The notes under the pieces were generated by a model. That model did no database searches and had not been told where the DNA came from. It worked only from the letters and a program-made list of their open reading frames with translations. From NCBI GenBank assembly GCA_016169945.1, contig JADLSH010000145.1:124001-188000 (forward strand): DNA of 64,000 nucleotides, read 5' to 3'. Made by a program: the position numbers and the translations under genes. The first letter of the stretch is position 1. Each line of letters begins with the position of its first letter. Shown here one piece after another: positions 25,601 through 35,284 of the stretch. This DNA comes from Trachythela sp. YZ-2020. Lineage: Eukaryota > Cnidaria > Anthozoa > Malacalcyonacea > Clavulariidae.

Positions 25601-28600
25601 ACACACAAAGAAGAAATCGTCACCGAAAAATAATTTGGTTCAATCCACCATTCAGCAAGAACGTATAAACTAGAGTAGCTAAGACCTTTTTACAACTAGT
25701 CGATAAACATTTCCCGCGATCAAGCAATCTTCACAAGATTTTCAACCGTAACACTATTAAAGTTAGTTACTGCTGCATGGATAATTTTAAAAGTACTATT
25801 TCTCAACACAACAAAATTCCCAACGCTGATTGGTTGCGCTACCTCGGATTAATACGCGATAATCACCTAAAGGTTTTTAAGCCGCTTTTATCGTAAATAT
25901 TCAATTAAATATATATGAGCGTGTTTTGGTTCACAAAATGCCAAAGAGTGCTCGACATCATATAGATAGAGCAAATATATGTATGATAAATATACTGATA
26001 AATAGTGATCATAGTGCTGGTATGTTAAACCTAAGATCTTGGGTTCGATTTCTGGTTGAGACATTCAGAAATCAATTTTTCAGCAAGTGACTCCATTTGA
26101 ACACAATGAATTACCATAATAAATACAGAGAAAGCATATTTCCTGACTTACCTCACCCATAACAGCAATAGGTGACTTTCCTGTAGCAACAGCTACTTTG
26201 TGCTCGATTAAATAGAACATGTACTCGTCATAGAGAAGACGAATTAAATGGAACGAACCAAAACTAGCAGCACTGCGTAATGTAAGATCACGGATTACCA
26301 TGGAGCTAAAAACAAAAAAATGATTGTTATTTTTTGGCATAATACAAAAATACCTAGGATAACTAGAGAGCATGTAAAACAAAGAAATGGGTGTTGAGAC
26401 CATAACAAAATAGACAATGTAATCGTGTCGATATATCCCATGACCAAAGGGAAACCAGACGTAAAGAAAACGCTTGCTACAGCTGTTCTGCAAATGACTG
26501 CTGCAGCTGGGTCTACGGATGACACATAACGGTTTTAAAAGAAAGCTCGCAACTGCATCATTATTATACAATATTTACACTATAATAGTTCAAAGTTTCT
26601 GTTGAGTTGGTGGAGATGTATATACATTAAAATAATAAAATTAACAGTATTTATATAAGATGCATTTAAACATACCTATAAAACGACCATTTTAACAAAA
26701 ATTGTCGAGCAGCTTTAGGATAAGCTGGGGTACCTTCCGTGGAAGCAAGAACTTTATTAACAACACCTTCCAACCATTCTGACCATTTTTCAAGAGAATT
26801 CTACAATTAAGTAATGACTTATAGCAACCTCGTTCCCAGGCTTTTTCTTCTTGTAAAGAACGAGCTTGGACTTATAGTTGATATTTTTACTTAACAAGCT
26901 TTAAGTCAGGTGTAGAATGCTCATTACTTAGTATATATAGAGAATTACAATACATCACACTAATCACAGGGCACAGTACAATATTGTTGTTGTTTTCATC
27001 CACTGTAAGGATGAACAGTCACAGACAAAAACATTGTCTATTCTCACATAAACTTCAATGTTTGTCAAGAGCATTTAAAGGTTTTAATTAGCTAATATCT
27101 TGAACGTGTGGTGCCAGTGTAGGTAGCGTCTATACAAGAAGCTTCGGGTCTTTAGGATCAATCTACCTGAAAAATACAACAAGAACTTTGACGTTTCGAG
27201 CGAAGGCCTTTCGTTTAGAAGTTAGTAGCAAAGTTCCAGACGAAGCTAGGCCTTCGCTCAAAACGTCGAAGTTCTTGTTGAATTTTTCAGGTAGATTGAT
27301 TCTAAAGACCAGAAGCTTATTCAATTAGCTAAGCCAGTCAGCTCGAGGCTGGTCAAATGTGATTGACTAGTCCTGTAAAATGTCTTGACAAAGATGAAAG
27401 TTCCGCGTGAGCTAGACAATGTTTTTATCTGTGAGACTGCGACTGTTCATCGTTAGATGTAAATGACGGTAGAACATTAGAATACATTCCAGCTTTGTAT
27501 ACTCACTTGTTGTGCCAACGTTGCTTTGAAATCTGCTTCTAACTGGTTCACAACTTCATCATCACATTGACACACCCAAGATGCTTGTTCCTAATTAACA
27601 CAAATTTTATCTTATAATCGCACACATTTTATAGAAGAACAGGACAATAAAATGCCCACTAAATTTAGTGATCCAAGAAACGTGAAGACTATTCGCTACT
27701 TTGTTAAACAATCGACTACAATGTCCAGGAAGACACGATTTCCTAACACGAGGTAAAAAGGACGATGAACACACACACACAAAATTCCTTTCCAATATTT
27801 TGAGTGTCTAAAATAGACGACTATTCAAATAGAGAGGTCGCTGTACATATCCCCTCTAGCAACTATACTGACTTGAGAGATCTTCATCCTACCTGTACAT
27901 TAGCAAAATCCACTCGGTTTAAATCTGCCAACATTTGATTGATCTGTTGTGGATTCTGCAGCACAGCTCGAGCTGCCTGTGCAAGATGATTTAATGATGT
28001 ATAACGACGCAAAGTCTGTGAAAATGCACTGCATGTGGAAATCTAGAGACAAATAGAAAATGCTTCTATAACTCATAGAGTTAACTATATTCTGGCACTT
28101 ATCATTGCGATCAACGACTTCTTCTGTGGCCAGACAGTTGATCTTATTCTTAATGCATGTTCTTTTACTGATTTATATAAACATGACATTATTTAACGTC
28201 CGTATACCTTAAGATCTACCATCTTCTGTGGAATATCAGTGAGGCTGCCCACCAACCAGGATTCAAGACACTTGGCATAATTTCGGATGGCAGATGTCAG
28301 AGAACCTAGATCAAACAAAGTATATTTTAGATGGAAACTCAGATTGCTGTACAAGTTTAAATAGGCTACTGTACATTTCTATTAAGGACTCCGGAAGCTT
28401 ATTTATTGTATTTCAGGCACGTTTGAGAGGGGGGAGTTATTGCATGGGGGGAGACTTAAAAGAGAGGTGGGCTTAATAATTTCCTGTCCTGAAAGAGGGG
28501 GCATACTAGAGAGGGGAGATTATTTGAGAAGGCAGTTCAATGTACAGCAGGTACACAACCCTATATTTGATATCTATTTACCTGGAATTGGTCTTAATAC

Positions 28601-31600
28601 TTGTGGAATTAATGTTTCGACCAATGTCTGATAAAGAACATGATCAGCATCTTTCACATAATCCAATACAGGTTGATAGTTACACAATAATGTTAATTTT
28701 GTCTTTGGAAGTCGTTCTTCAAGATAATTCTCTTTGCTAAAATTCAAAATATCATCATATGTTATCAATGTTATCTTACGTTACTGTACAATACACGACT
28801 GAATATATTTTGGTTCAATAGGGCAAGGATGCCGCTAAAAATTAAGAAAATATTTAAAAAGTCGCAGCCCTAAAAATACACTGGTAGTTTTCGTGCAGGA
28901 TACTCCAAAGTGACTGGAATCTGAGTCGAATCTCTTGTCTACGGACGTTTCCATTGAGTAAATACAACACAGGTGCGTTTTGTTTCCGCCAACATTTCTC
29001 TAATTCTCACTAAGTCACTGTTAAATTCTCCGAGTCCACTGGCATAAACATTATGCGTGTTTCGAAACGCAATCTATATTTCGAATAACAAAATCATGTA
29101 GCATGCACCGATCAACGTAATATATAAGCAGACTTCAGTAGGAATTACCCTGCAAAAAATACGTATTCCGCACAGCATTGTGATCTTTGATAGTTTAGGA
29201 TTATATACTGTAGCATTCTATTAAGCTTGTTTCAACAATATATGAAAATAGAATGATTGTTATCATGCTACTAAGGTGAAATGTTTTTACAATTTTTAGA
29301 TTAAAGCCAGGAAAAGAAACAAGATAAATAGAGCACGGACGGTGGGACAATCTGGAAACCTTTTTAAAGTACGTCTTGTATACATGTTTTAAAAGATATC
29401 CGTTTACCTCGTAGTCTGTGATTCCTGTTTCGTTTCGTCTTCAGATGCTGGCGCTCTCCAGAAAGTATGCCATAAAGTTTCAACTAACGAGAACTGTAAG
29501 TTGACAACGACGTCTAAAATTGCCTAAAACAAAGTATCATCATTTAACATTATTTTATTTCCTGAAACTATAAAACGTCATCTGTCCCCAAAATTAATTC
29601 AATCCGACAACTAAATTATAAATATCTTAATTTTTTACCTCACAATGTTCTCGATACAGTTGGGAGAAGACCACAATATCTGGATTGCTTATTCCTTCTA
29701 CAATAAAAAAACTCACAATTAGATCATTGAAAACTCAGCAAATCCTGGCCCTCTCTTCTCTCTAACAACACCCCCCCCCCCCCGCCCCTTTTGAGAGGTT
29801 GATATCCATTACTGTAAGCCCCTTCTTTTAGCAACATCTCTACTGGAGTTCATAATTAATAGGGGATTAATAGAGGATTTATGGTACTAAAAAGTAAAAA
29901 TACGACTGAATCCGCTGGAAATGTGCTCGACAATACGTTAATATGACGGTCTTGGGGGGTTGAGGTATATTATACTAGTTTTGTTTAGGATATTAAGTTG
30001 CATGGCGGATTAAAGTATCATCATACAACGCTAATCTAAAAATCTTAGTGGAACTGTTTCAAATTCAAATTTGAATCACTCCTCGCTTTAGGATTAACAA
30101 TTGATTTGAGTTTCGGCAGAATTAATTAATTTGGGAAATAACGTACCTGGCAAAGGTTCAGTTGTCTGGACAGGTTTAAATTCTCGAAGACCTTGTGAAA
30201 TATCACCAAGATATTGTTGATGTTGTTCTTGTTGATTCTTTGTTTGTTGCGAATCTTCTCGACTCTGTTCATCTTCATATGATTCATTCTCCACTTTCGT
30301 TGTTAACTTCAATCTACTGCATGGAAAATAGAAATTCAAATTTGGATCAAGATCTTCTTCAACCTGTTAAAATCACACCAATGTGTACATGCTCACTGTA
30401 TGCGGTTGATTCTGTTATAAATGTGTATGGACTTTGTCAAAATGGCTCTGTAACAGTTCTAAAATGAACCTTAGGCATGAAGGAGAGCCATTCTGACATA
30501 ATTCATGCAATCTAACACATTTAATAATTCATTTACTGTATTCATTTCTTCGTTGCAGATGGTGGTCAACTTCAGAAAAGTTCTATTTATTAGCCTCCAA
30601 AGACAAGAGCTAACCAAATTCTAGAGTATATAAGTATTGCTTGATTATGTAAAACATACCTCTTATGCGCGGAGGGAGACTGTCGCATTGCTCCTTGGAT
30701 TTCATGATCAACCAAAGCATTCAGAGGAGAATTTGGCTGGATACGGATACCATAATAATGGTATTTGGAGTTTCCTCTGTTGAAATAATAATTATACGAA
30801 TGATCAAAACACACGCAGCAGTGAATTACATAAAAATATTGTCATTGTCAGTAGAACCTATAAGTAATACTATATTACAGGAGTACAGTATTGATATTCT
30901 CGTGTTACTTTATTTTACTCTAGTGATTCGATTTATGAGTTTAATGTTTTGTATTGTCTATTGGAATAAATTTAAAGTTGATATTATACGACAGATCGAG
31001 GCTATAATTGACTGGATATGAATATGACAAGAGCTAATTAAATTCAGGAAAACTGAACCGAATTCGCAGCACGTACGGTGTCAGGGTGCCAATGAAAGCA
31101 AATTTTGCCACAACGTTTTATCGTTGAGCTTAAAAATACTAATTGAACAATGAGCAATGAAGAATGGCAGTCTAGCTCAACTAATATCTCATCCTAAGTT
31201 ATCACAATTTTTTATATTCGCACTATGATGACGTTGCTGGTTGTAATTGTGAATTGAAACTAGTACCAACAAGAAAGGTTTATATCTCGAATAAGTCGAT
31301 TTAACAAAATGAATTTTTAAACTTGGCAAAGTTAGTGCACTCATGCCAACCTCTAAATATATATATATATAGTGTTTTTCACCAAAATATTGTCTAAATC
31401 TGAAGCAACAAGATTATAATAATATACCTGGTTCCCAGTCTTCTGGTTTTTAATCCAACAAACACGGAACGTATCAACTTTCCAAAACTTGCCGCATTTA
31501 CAGCATCCAGTTTATTTGCTTGACAATGTTGTAAATAATGATTATATAAAGTACTTCGCGGTAGACTCACTCCTTCAGATGTTTCATAATTCTCAAGCAA

Positions 31601-34600
31601 CCAGGCAACCTGAAATATTGGATAAAAGACAACTTATATAACGTATACTATAGATCTTTCACTTCCTAATTTTCGGCGTAAATGATCGGGTAATATACAA
31701 TATACATATGAATTGTTGTTAAACACACTTATACGAGCTTAGTGACTGCATTGGCGTTTTACTATAAAAGGAGCATGTTTATTTGTATCTTTCTACTAAC
31801 TCTTCTGATGAAGGGCGTACGCTCAAAACATCGAGAACCGACACCTGACGTTGTTCTAAGTCAGCATTTAACACGATTCTGTTAAACAGTGTAGATGCAT
31901 GGGTAAGGGGATAAAAAAACCCAGATTACTGCTACCATAAGTTTACATAGCACTGTCCAATAGGTAATAATTTCTATGTTTAATTAATTACCAGTTAATA
32001 TCTGAGACACATGCCTGCATGTTGGTCGACATAAGAAATTAAAAAGGGATAAAAAACACTCGCCGTTTGAGCTCGTGTTTCCAGGTAGTCCCAAATGCAT
32101 GTTTCTTTGGATCATCCCATATCGAAGCATGGGAAAATGTAAACGAACAAGTTTTAGGTACATACCGTCGCTGGAGATGCTCTTGTTGTATGTGTAATAG
32201 GAGGTCTTGGATTGATTTGTCCAGCAAGACCACTTGTATGTTGGTAAGTTATAACTTGACCCTGAGTTCCAGGTACCATAGTTGGAGAATTAGTAGCAGA
32301 AGTTGCATATGTAGCTTGATGTTGACCTCCATCCAAATATGCTGTAGGGGTGCCTTGTTGGCCAAACATTGCAGTATCACCATAAGAAAATGAACTAAAC
32401 AATAAGTAATGATCGTTACTTGTTGGAAAATTGAAACAAACTAACTTCATGTATTTGCTTAATTTGTCAAATCCAAGGAGGGACTAAATTGACAGAACAA
32501 CACACCACTTAGATAATGAATTTATCTATCTTTTATGTGCATGCACGTCAATAAGAGTTTCTACCCTCCTCCCTACGTCAGCAAATGCATCCTATAGCTT
32601 GTTAGCGAGGCCAGAAAGGCTTATTTGTATTTGATTGTATGCATAATAATAATAATACTTTAAAATAGAAGTGTATAGAGAAGAACTGGTGTAAAATATA
32701 ATGAATAAAATACCGAATTGTTCAACTTGCTATTTTCTAAACGGTTTTAATTGAATTTAAAATTGGCATTAACGTACTTGAGAAAGCATGCATGCATACA
32801 AGATTCGTACCCCACTGACAATTGAAAATTCAGAAATCGCTTATAAATTTTCCCAGTTTTTGTGCATACCATCGAAATTTTGTTTTATTCAGTTTTAGGG
32901 GCCCAACATAAACAAAGATAACACAAAGGGTGGTTAAAATATACGTATCACACGTGCCCAGATCTATAGTCAGCTCATTCTTGAGCGTGTGCATGTACAC
33001 TAATATCTTATTCCAGGCGATCTACTTTATAAAGAGCGCTGAATGTCCACCTGAATGTCCACCTGTAAACTTCTTTACGAGAGGGAAGGGGGCAAATGAT
33101 GAAGTGGAATCAACTTAATCACTATACATCGCTGACAAGGATTTAATTGACAAAAATTGTAAAATCGCGTCGCAGTCGGTACGTTCAGAATCAAGTTCAA
33201 AATCAAGTTCAATATGCAGTTCAGAATCAAGGGTTCTAGCTTATTAAAATTGTTTTTATTTGCAAGTGTGAATAAGCTGGTGGACTGCATTAAATTGAGC
33301 TTTCTACCTGCTGACCTGACGGAACCTTTTGTAAAATAATTGATGCATCTTTTCCAGCATGCACACACTGCGCTGTGCCCCCTCTTTAGTACACAATTAG
33401 CATAGGTAACGGTATTACTGCACAATACATGAAACTATGTTTAAAATTTTAGAAATCTACAGGCACATTTATAACTGGCCTACTGTAAAATAAGAAATAA
33501 GTACACACAACATGAAAAAACACTTAGTCTTAAATTATACGACGCTTTAAGCAACAATAGACTATGTGTCGAAATATATACTTAAAATATTAGAAGTACA
33601 ATTTTGTACTGTAAAAATAAAATATCGAATATAAATATCGATAATTGAAAAAAAACACCTGCAAAAGTCACTTTTCCAATCTGTGATATTAGTACTTGAA
33701 ATATAAGCAAAAGACTTATTTCTATATACTTATAGTACCTAATTTGTAACAAATTATAAATAGATCATGAAAAAAACTCACGTAAATGTACGGATTGGCA
33801 TCGTGAAAGAACAAGCGACTCTATACGTCAAATGTTGTGGGCTGTGTATTCATTGAATAGGAAATGTAAATAGCGCCTTTTCACGCAAGCATGCATACAT
33901 GATGACTATTGTCATGGTAAAAAGAAAATAAATGTCTTTTCAAAAAATGCAGTTACCTAAGCAACAAATTATTTCTAGCAGAAGAGAGTTATTGTCATAG
34001 GGCTGCATCAACAATGAAATATATTCAAGATTTCTGTGAGCATAAAACTTTAGCAAAATGAAGTGTTGAACAAAAAGTCGGCTCAAACACACAGCCATGG
34101 TTGTGTTTAACATTTTTCTCTATGATATATGATATATGGTTGTTTTCAGAGAATCTTAAAACTCATAAATATATGAACACGTATCATGACTTGTTCAAAT
34201 ATTTTTCGCCAAAACTCAATTTTCCTCGCAAGTGTTTTTGTCTTAGAACTCCGTGGCTTTTTCAGTTGGATAATTTATTTCACACTTGAATATTAGACGC
34301 TATAAGGAAACAGTATTAATATAGATTACACTTAAATTGAATGAAAGGATCTTTTAGATCTGTACTACGATGGACACATGTTGATTATCACGAAACGGGG
34401 AAAAAGTCAAAATGAAAACTTCTTTTAACTTTGCCACAGTCTGAAAATGTTACAAAACGCCTTCAAAGCATAAACTAGTTTTTAATGAAAAATACTGCAC
34501 ACGCTTTCTGTTTGAAATTTTTTTCATACTATTAAGCAGTGAGCCAATATCTCTGTATTTGCAGGTGTTTCTGATCATGTTCACGTGACATTATCGTCTT

Positions 34601-35270
34601 TGTGTCCAAGCCTGAATACCCGGGTCAAAATGAGCGAGGTCGAGGGGGAATACGCTATTTTAGTTGTTTACATTCATGTGTACAGAATAGCGATATTATA
34701 GATATAAATAATCTCATTATTCAATTCTACTTACCCCGGTCCGTTTGCATACATAGTTGGTTGATCACCTTCTACAAAATGTACATCTGAATTGACAAAT
34801 CCTAAGTAAAGGAAAGAAGCAGTATCTTTTGTAACAGAACGAGAACTAAGCATTTTCTTAAGTGCAGTGTTGTCGTTTGTCATAGTTTACTTTACATGAG
34901 TGTAGAGAACGCATGAGTGCAGACAGCTTCACAGATATATATATATATATATATATCTGGGAATTTGAAAGAGAAAGCCTATACGCAACGTGGATGCTGT
35001 TTGCTTTTCTCAAGAGTAACAAATTAGAATACCTTCGTTCTTTATCGAATTATTTGAAGTAAAGTTATCAGGGGTGATAGTATGAAGTATTGATTGTTGA
35101 ATAGATTGTTGTTGAATTGTCTTTTGTTGAACTCCGCTTGTAGACTTTGCATGCCCTGCAGCCGTAACTTGTAAGCCACGAGTAAACTGATCTGCTGTGG
35201 GAGCACCACTACGTACAGCCATCTCAGTGTCGGCAAAATTACCTTGGCTTACAAAACTTTGGGTAGCCAT
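16827..35270 (-). CDS. RFX: RFX1/2/3-family transcription factor, 16 coding exons
   Basis: This encodes a winged-helix transcription factor of the RFX family, whose members bind X-box motifs as dimers and, in animals, drive ciliary genes. That role is family knowledge, not shown here. The 16 exons (listed separately) join without a frame break: 2130 bases, 709 residues. Residues 1-170 are Gln/Thr/Ser-rich. The DNA-binding domain spans about 171-258, with [44 protein letters not shown] and [11 protein letters not shown]. The extended dimerisation region spans about 335-648, with [46 protein letters not shown] and [20 protein letters not shown]. The tail (649-709) is acidic and ends in KKQRTN. 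Every junction is GT-AG with matching phase. ATG at 35270 was chosen because it is the first in-frame Met, 11 bases inside an exon with a good acceptor at 35282. Untranslated 5' exons probably lie further upstream. Repeats crowd the introns but break no exon. Confidence 0.93.
17050..17322. mobile_element. hAT-like MITE with 8-bp flanking duplication
   Basis: Imperfect inverted termini (CAGAGATGGATC.. and ..AATCCATCCCTG) flanked by TATTTGAA and TATTTGGG (6 of 8 identical). CAG-type ends and 8-bp duplications fit the hAT superfamily. The GC-rich inside carries GGGGGG tracts and no frame. A relative lies at about 53290-53772. Confidence 0.55.
17549..17609 (-). CDS. RFX: RFX coding exon 15, past the long intron
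   Basis: 61 bases encoding [20 protein letters not shown], directly after ..VMGE of exon 14, where vertebrate RFX reads MGEF plus a similar Leu/Ala-rich run. Acceptor ATTTTAG, donor AAA/GTATGT. The phases fit on both sides, which is the main support. Confidence 0.75.
17630..19330. repeat. Dispersed repeat copy A
   Basis: Shares ordered segments with 19815-21170. These are GCAAGGTAGRGAATGCTG.. (17638 and 19827), GCATTTGGAAAGCTATAAAA (18831 and 20379), CACCTRCATGTAAAG and a CTCGCTCGCT-rich end (19270-19290 and 21130-21160). Copy A has extra sequence. No coding domain recognised. Confidence 0.6.
19643..19674. repeat. (TA)n microsatellite
   Basis: An uninterrupted run of TA dinucleotides of about 32 bases, between the two dispersed repeat copies. 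Confidence 0.95.
19815..21170. repeat. Dispersed repeat copy B
   Basis: Second, diverged copy of the repeat at 17630-19330 in the same orientation. It is interrupted by the foldback element at 20100-20251. Ends in a GC-rich CGCTCGCTCG segment near 21130-21165. Function unknown. Confidence 0.6.
20100..20251. mobile_element. 152-bp foldback element with 9-bp target duplication
   Basis: Inverted arms: AGCCTCCTCCTCGGGCAA.. with ..TTGCCTGCGGAGGAGGCT at the ends, and ATGTAGCGAATATTATCGA with its complement inside. Flanked on both sides by GAATCCCCA (20091-20099 and 20252-20260). A 9-bp duplication with long arms is typical of Mutator-like elements. A lone AGCCTCCTCCGCAAGCAT end occurs near 51336. 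Confidence 0.7.
21300..22135 (+). mobile_element. 5'-truncated non-LTR retrotransposon, C-terminal end
   Basis: An open frame continues from 21304 through ATG 21371 to the stop at 22004-22006. It reads [20 protein letters not shown], then [48 protein letters not shown] and [12 protein letters not shown]. That is the standard thumb/C-terminal half of a LINE reverse transcriptase, after the catalytic motif, so it is not active. The 3' end carries ATCTATCTATC at 22123-22133, a short microsatellite tail as in CR1/L2-type elements. It belongs to a different family from the minus-strand LINE at 11579-15150. It is nearly undamaged, suggesting recent insertion. Confidence 0.85.
22553..22690 (+). mobile_element. 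Small hammerhead-bearing insertion, retrozyme-like
   Basis: This segment is absent from the paralogous copy at 23122-23132 and is flanked by an 11-base direct repeat TCTATACTCTG (22542-22552 and 22691-22701), so it is an insertion with target duplication. It carries a hammerhead-like core (22606-22641) and no coding sequence. Small hammerhead-containing retroelements mobilised by Penelope-type RT are known in animals, and a Penelope fragment lies 1.4 kb away. Assignment as a retrozyme monomer is inference. Confidence 0.6.
22606..22641 (+). ncRNA. Hammerhead-ribozyme-like motif (type I, minimal helix III)
   Basis: Stem I is TCTC (22606-22609) with GAGA (22638-22641). The core CTGACGA (22610-22616) is followed by stem II GGGC-TTTA-GCTC, then GAAA (22630-22633) and ACGTC. 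Helix III would be only AC/GU, as in the minimal hammerheads described in Penelope-like elements, which work best as dimers. One extra A sits between CTGACGA and stem II in every copy in this window, so activity is not assured. Confidence 0.55.
23682..24040. mobile_element. Inverted-repeat element with ~95-bp termini
   Basis: The left end (ACATGTTTGACGTCATAGAA, then ATTAGCTATTGGTTGCTTAG) and the right end are near-perfect complements over about 95 bases. The centre contains several copies of TGTGTCTACAGGATG and its complement, so it is itself partly palindromic. No coding capacity. It abuts the Penelope fragment. Confidence 0.8.
24041..25260 (-). mobile_element. Penelope-like element fragment (RT + GIY-YIG), minus strand
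   Basis: In element order this encodes: RT palm with [14 protein letters not shown] and [11 protein letters not shown] (25028-25246); RT thumb [20 protein letters not shown] and [18 protein letters not shown] (24735-25031); a linker with [18 protein letters not shown] and a [19 protein letters not shown] cysteine cluster (24473-24700); and a GIY-YIG endonuclease with [18 protein letters not shown] and [12 protein letters not shown] (24110-24561). Frames shift between segments, the RT N-terminus is missing, and relative to the sister copy about 49 bases are lost near 24745. Inactive. YxDDG and the GIY-YIG domain identify the Penelope class. Confidence 0.9.
25312..25840 (+). mobile_element. Second Penelope fragment, inverted, head-to-head
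   Basis: Plus-strand copy of the same element: [20 protein letters not shown] (25336-25395), then a jump to [17 protein letters not shown] (25461), [10 protein letters not shown], and [15 protein letters not shown] near 25760. About 160 bases present at 24913-25072 are deleted at 25455, just after a stop. It has the 49 bases missing from the other copy. The two copies form inverted arms around about 25262. Confidence 0.85.
26152..26305 (-). CDS. RFX: RFX coding exon 14
   Basis: 154 bases, residues 597-648: [20 protein letters not shown] and [20 protein letters not shown], ending PIAVMGE. The most conserved C-terminal block of RFX1-3. The following intron is about 8.5 kb. Confidence 0.97.
26676..26800 (-). 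CDS. RFX: RFX coding exon 13
   Basis: 125 bases, residues 556-596: [16 protein letters not shown], then [15 protein letters not shown]. Conserved dimerisation segment. Phase 2 out. Confidence 0.96.
27141..27317. mobile_element. Foldback element built from two hammerhead-like half-elements
   Basis: Arms such as CTTTAGGATCAATCTACCTG and CAGGTAGATTGATTCTAAAG enclose head-to-head copies of CGAAACGTC..GAAGTTCTTGTTG. Each arm holds a degenerate hammerhead-like core. It lies in the intron between RFX exons 12 and 13. Confidence 0.65.
27507..27590 (-). CDS. RFX: RFX coding exon 12
   Basis: 84 bases, residues 528-555: [20 protein letters not shown], then FKATLAQQ. Symmetric phase 0; donor CAA/GTGAGT. 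Confidence 0.96.
27893..28042 (-). CDS. RFX: RFX coding exon 11
   Basis: 150 bases, residues 478-527. [20 protein letters not shown] and [17 protein letters not shown] are nearly identical to vertebrate RFX3. Symmetric phase 0 exon. Confidence 0.97.
28208..28305 (-). CDS. RFX: RFX coding exon 10
   Basis: 98 bases, residues 445-477: [20 protein letters not shown] and IPQKMVDLK. Matches the A-IRNFAKSLEGWL segment of vertebrate RFX. Phase 1 in, 0 out. Confidence 0.94.
28582..28736 (-). CDS. RFX: RFX coding exon 9
   Basis: 155 bases, residues 393-444: [20 protein letters not shown] and [20 protein letters not shown]. This is the conserved B-region of the family. Acceptor GAATTTTAG, donor CCAG/GTAAAT. 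Confidence 0.95.
29408..29523 (-). CDS. RFX: RFX coding exon 8
   Basis: 116 bases encoding [20 protein letters not shown], then [10 protein letters not shown]. Start of the extended dimerisation region; [10 protein letters not shown] matches vertebrate RFX3 closely. Ends phase 2. Confidence 0.94.
29639..29697 (-). CDS. RFX: RFX coding exon 7
   Basis: 59 bases encoding [27 protein letters not shown] is highly conserved in RFX1/2/3. Phase 1 in, 0 out; donor GAG/GTAAAA. Confidence 0.93.
29770..29788. repeat. Poly-C tract
   Basis: A run of C interrupted by one G, within an RFX intron. Likely length-variable. Confidence 0.8.
30147..30316 (-). CDS. RFX: RFX coding exon 6, variable linker
   Basis: 170 bases, residues 278-334. 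Charged and Gln-rich ([20 protein letters not shown]), then [14 protein letters not shown]. The HHQQFL/ALPEF-like region of RFX3 lies at the same place. An alternative acceptor 41 bases upstream (TTTTAACAG) would break the frame. Confidence 0.88.
30660..30776 (-). CDS. RFX: RFX coding exon 5, wing of the DNA-binding domain
   Basis: 117 bases, residues 239-277. [20 protein letters not shown] completes the DNA-binding domain, including the His-Tyr-Tyr wing that contacts the X-box in known RFX structures. Phase 2 in and out. Confidence 0.96.
31428..31609 (-). CDS. RFX: RFX coding exon 4, winged-helix core
   Basis: 182 bases, residues 179-238. Carries [39 protein letters not shown] and [18 protein letters not shown], the signature of the RFX DNA-binding domain. 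Ends in phase 2 (AG/GTATAT). Confidence 0.97.
31799..31836 (+). ncRNA. Degenerate hammerhead-like motif
   Basis: CTGATGA (31804-31810), stem II GGGC-GTAC-GCTC, then AAAA where GAAA is expected, then CATCGAGA. The loss of the conserved G and the altered helix III suggest it is inactive. It is related to the motif at 22606-22641. Confidence 0.4.
32166..32394 (-). CDS. RFX: RFX coding exon 3, reaching the DNA-binding domain
   Basis: 229 bases, residues about 102-178. Gly/Gln/Thr-rich ([20 protein letters not shown]), ending in [10 protein letters not shown], the invariant entry to the RFX domain. Acceptor ATTGTTTAG, donor ACG/GTATGT, phase 0 out. Confidence 0.93.
32395..34734. other. RFX: RFX intron 2 (between exons 2 and 3)
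   Basis: No exon, RNA gene or clear mobile element recognised. AT-rich; a short direct repeat of CTGAATGTCCAC at about 33040-33062 and interspersed TCAAGTTCAGAATCAAG words near 33190-33230. Confidence 0.4.
34735..34801 (-). CDS. RFX: RFX coding exon 2
   Basis: 67 bases encoding [20 protein letters not shown]. The VEG..PTMYANG segment resembles the conserved N-terminal patch of RFX proteins. Acceptor TTTACTTAG, donor GTAAGT; phases 1 in, 2 out, both matching the neighbours. Confidence 0.85.
34938..34960. repeat. (AT)n microsatellite
   Basis: About 22 bases of alternating AT between RFX exons 1 and 2. Confidence 0.9.
35033..35270 (-). CDS. RFX: RFX coding exon 1 (residues 1-79)
   Basis: Starts [20 protein letters not shown]. 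Gln/Thr/Ser-rich with a [13 protein letters not shown] stretch, like the Gln-rich N-termini of RFX1-3. An acceptor (TTTCTCTAG) lies 11 bases upstream of the ATG, so transcription starts further upstream. The donor is GAAG/GTATTC; it leaves phase 1. Confidence 0.85.
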
Positions 35271-35284
35271 TCTACGCAGATCTA

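Larger units (their letters stand above)
17610..26151 (-). other. RFX: 8.5 kb RFX intron between exons 14 and 15, packed with repeats
   Basis: The intron holds, in window order: a 1.6 kb repeat copy (17630-19330), its second copy (19815-21170) with a nested foldback, a LINE fragment (21300-22132), a 0.5 kb tandem pair (22471-23441) one copy of which carries a hammerhead-like insertion, an inverted-repeat element (23682-24040) and a head-to-head Penelope pair (24041-25840). No additional RFX exon was recognised. Confidence 0.75.

Noticed and set aside
32067..32393. 108-codon plus-strand frame
   Set aside because: Antisense shadow of RFX coding exon 3.
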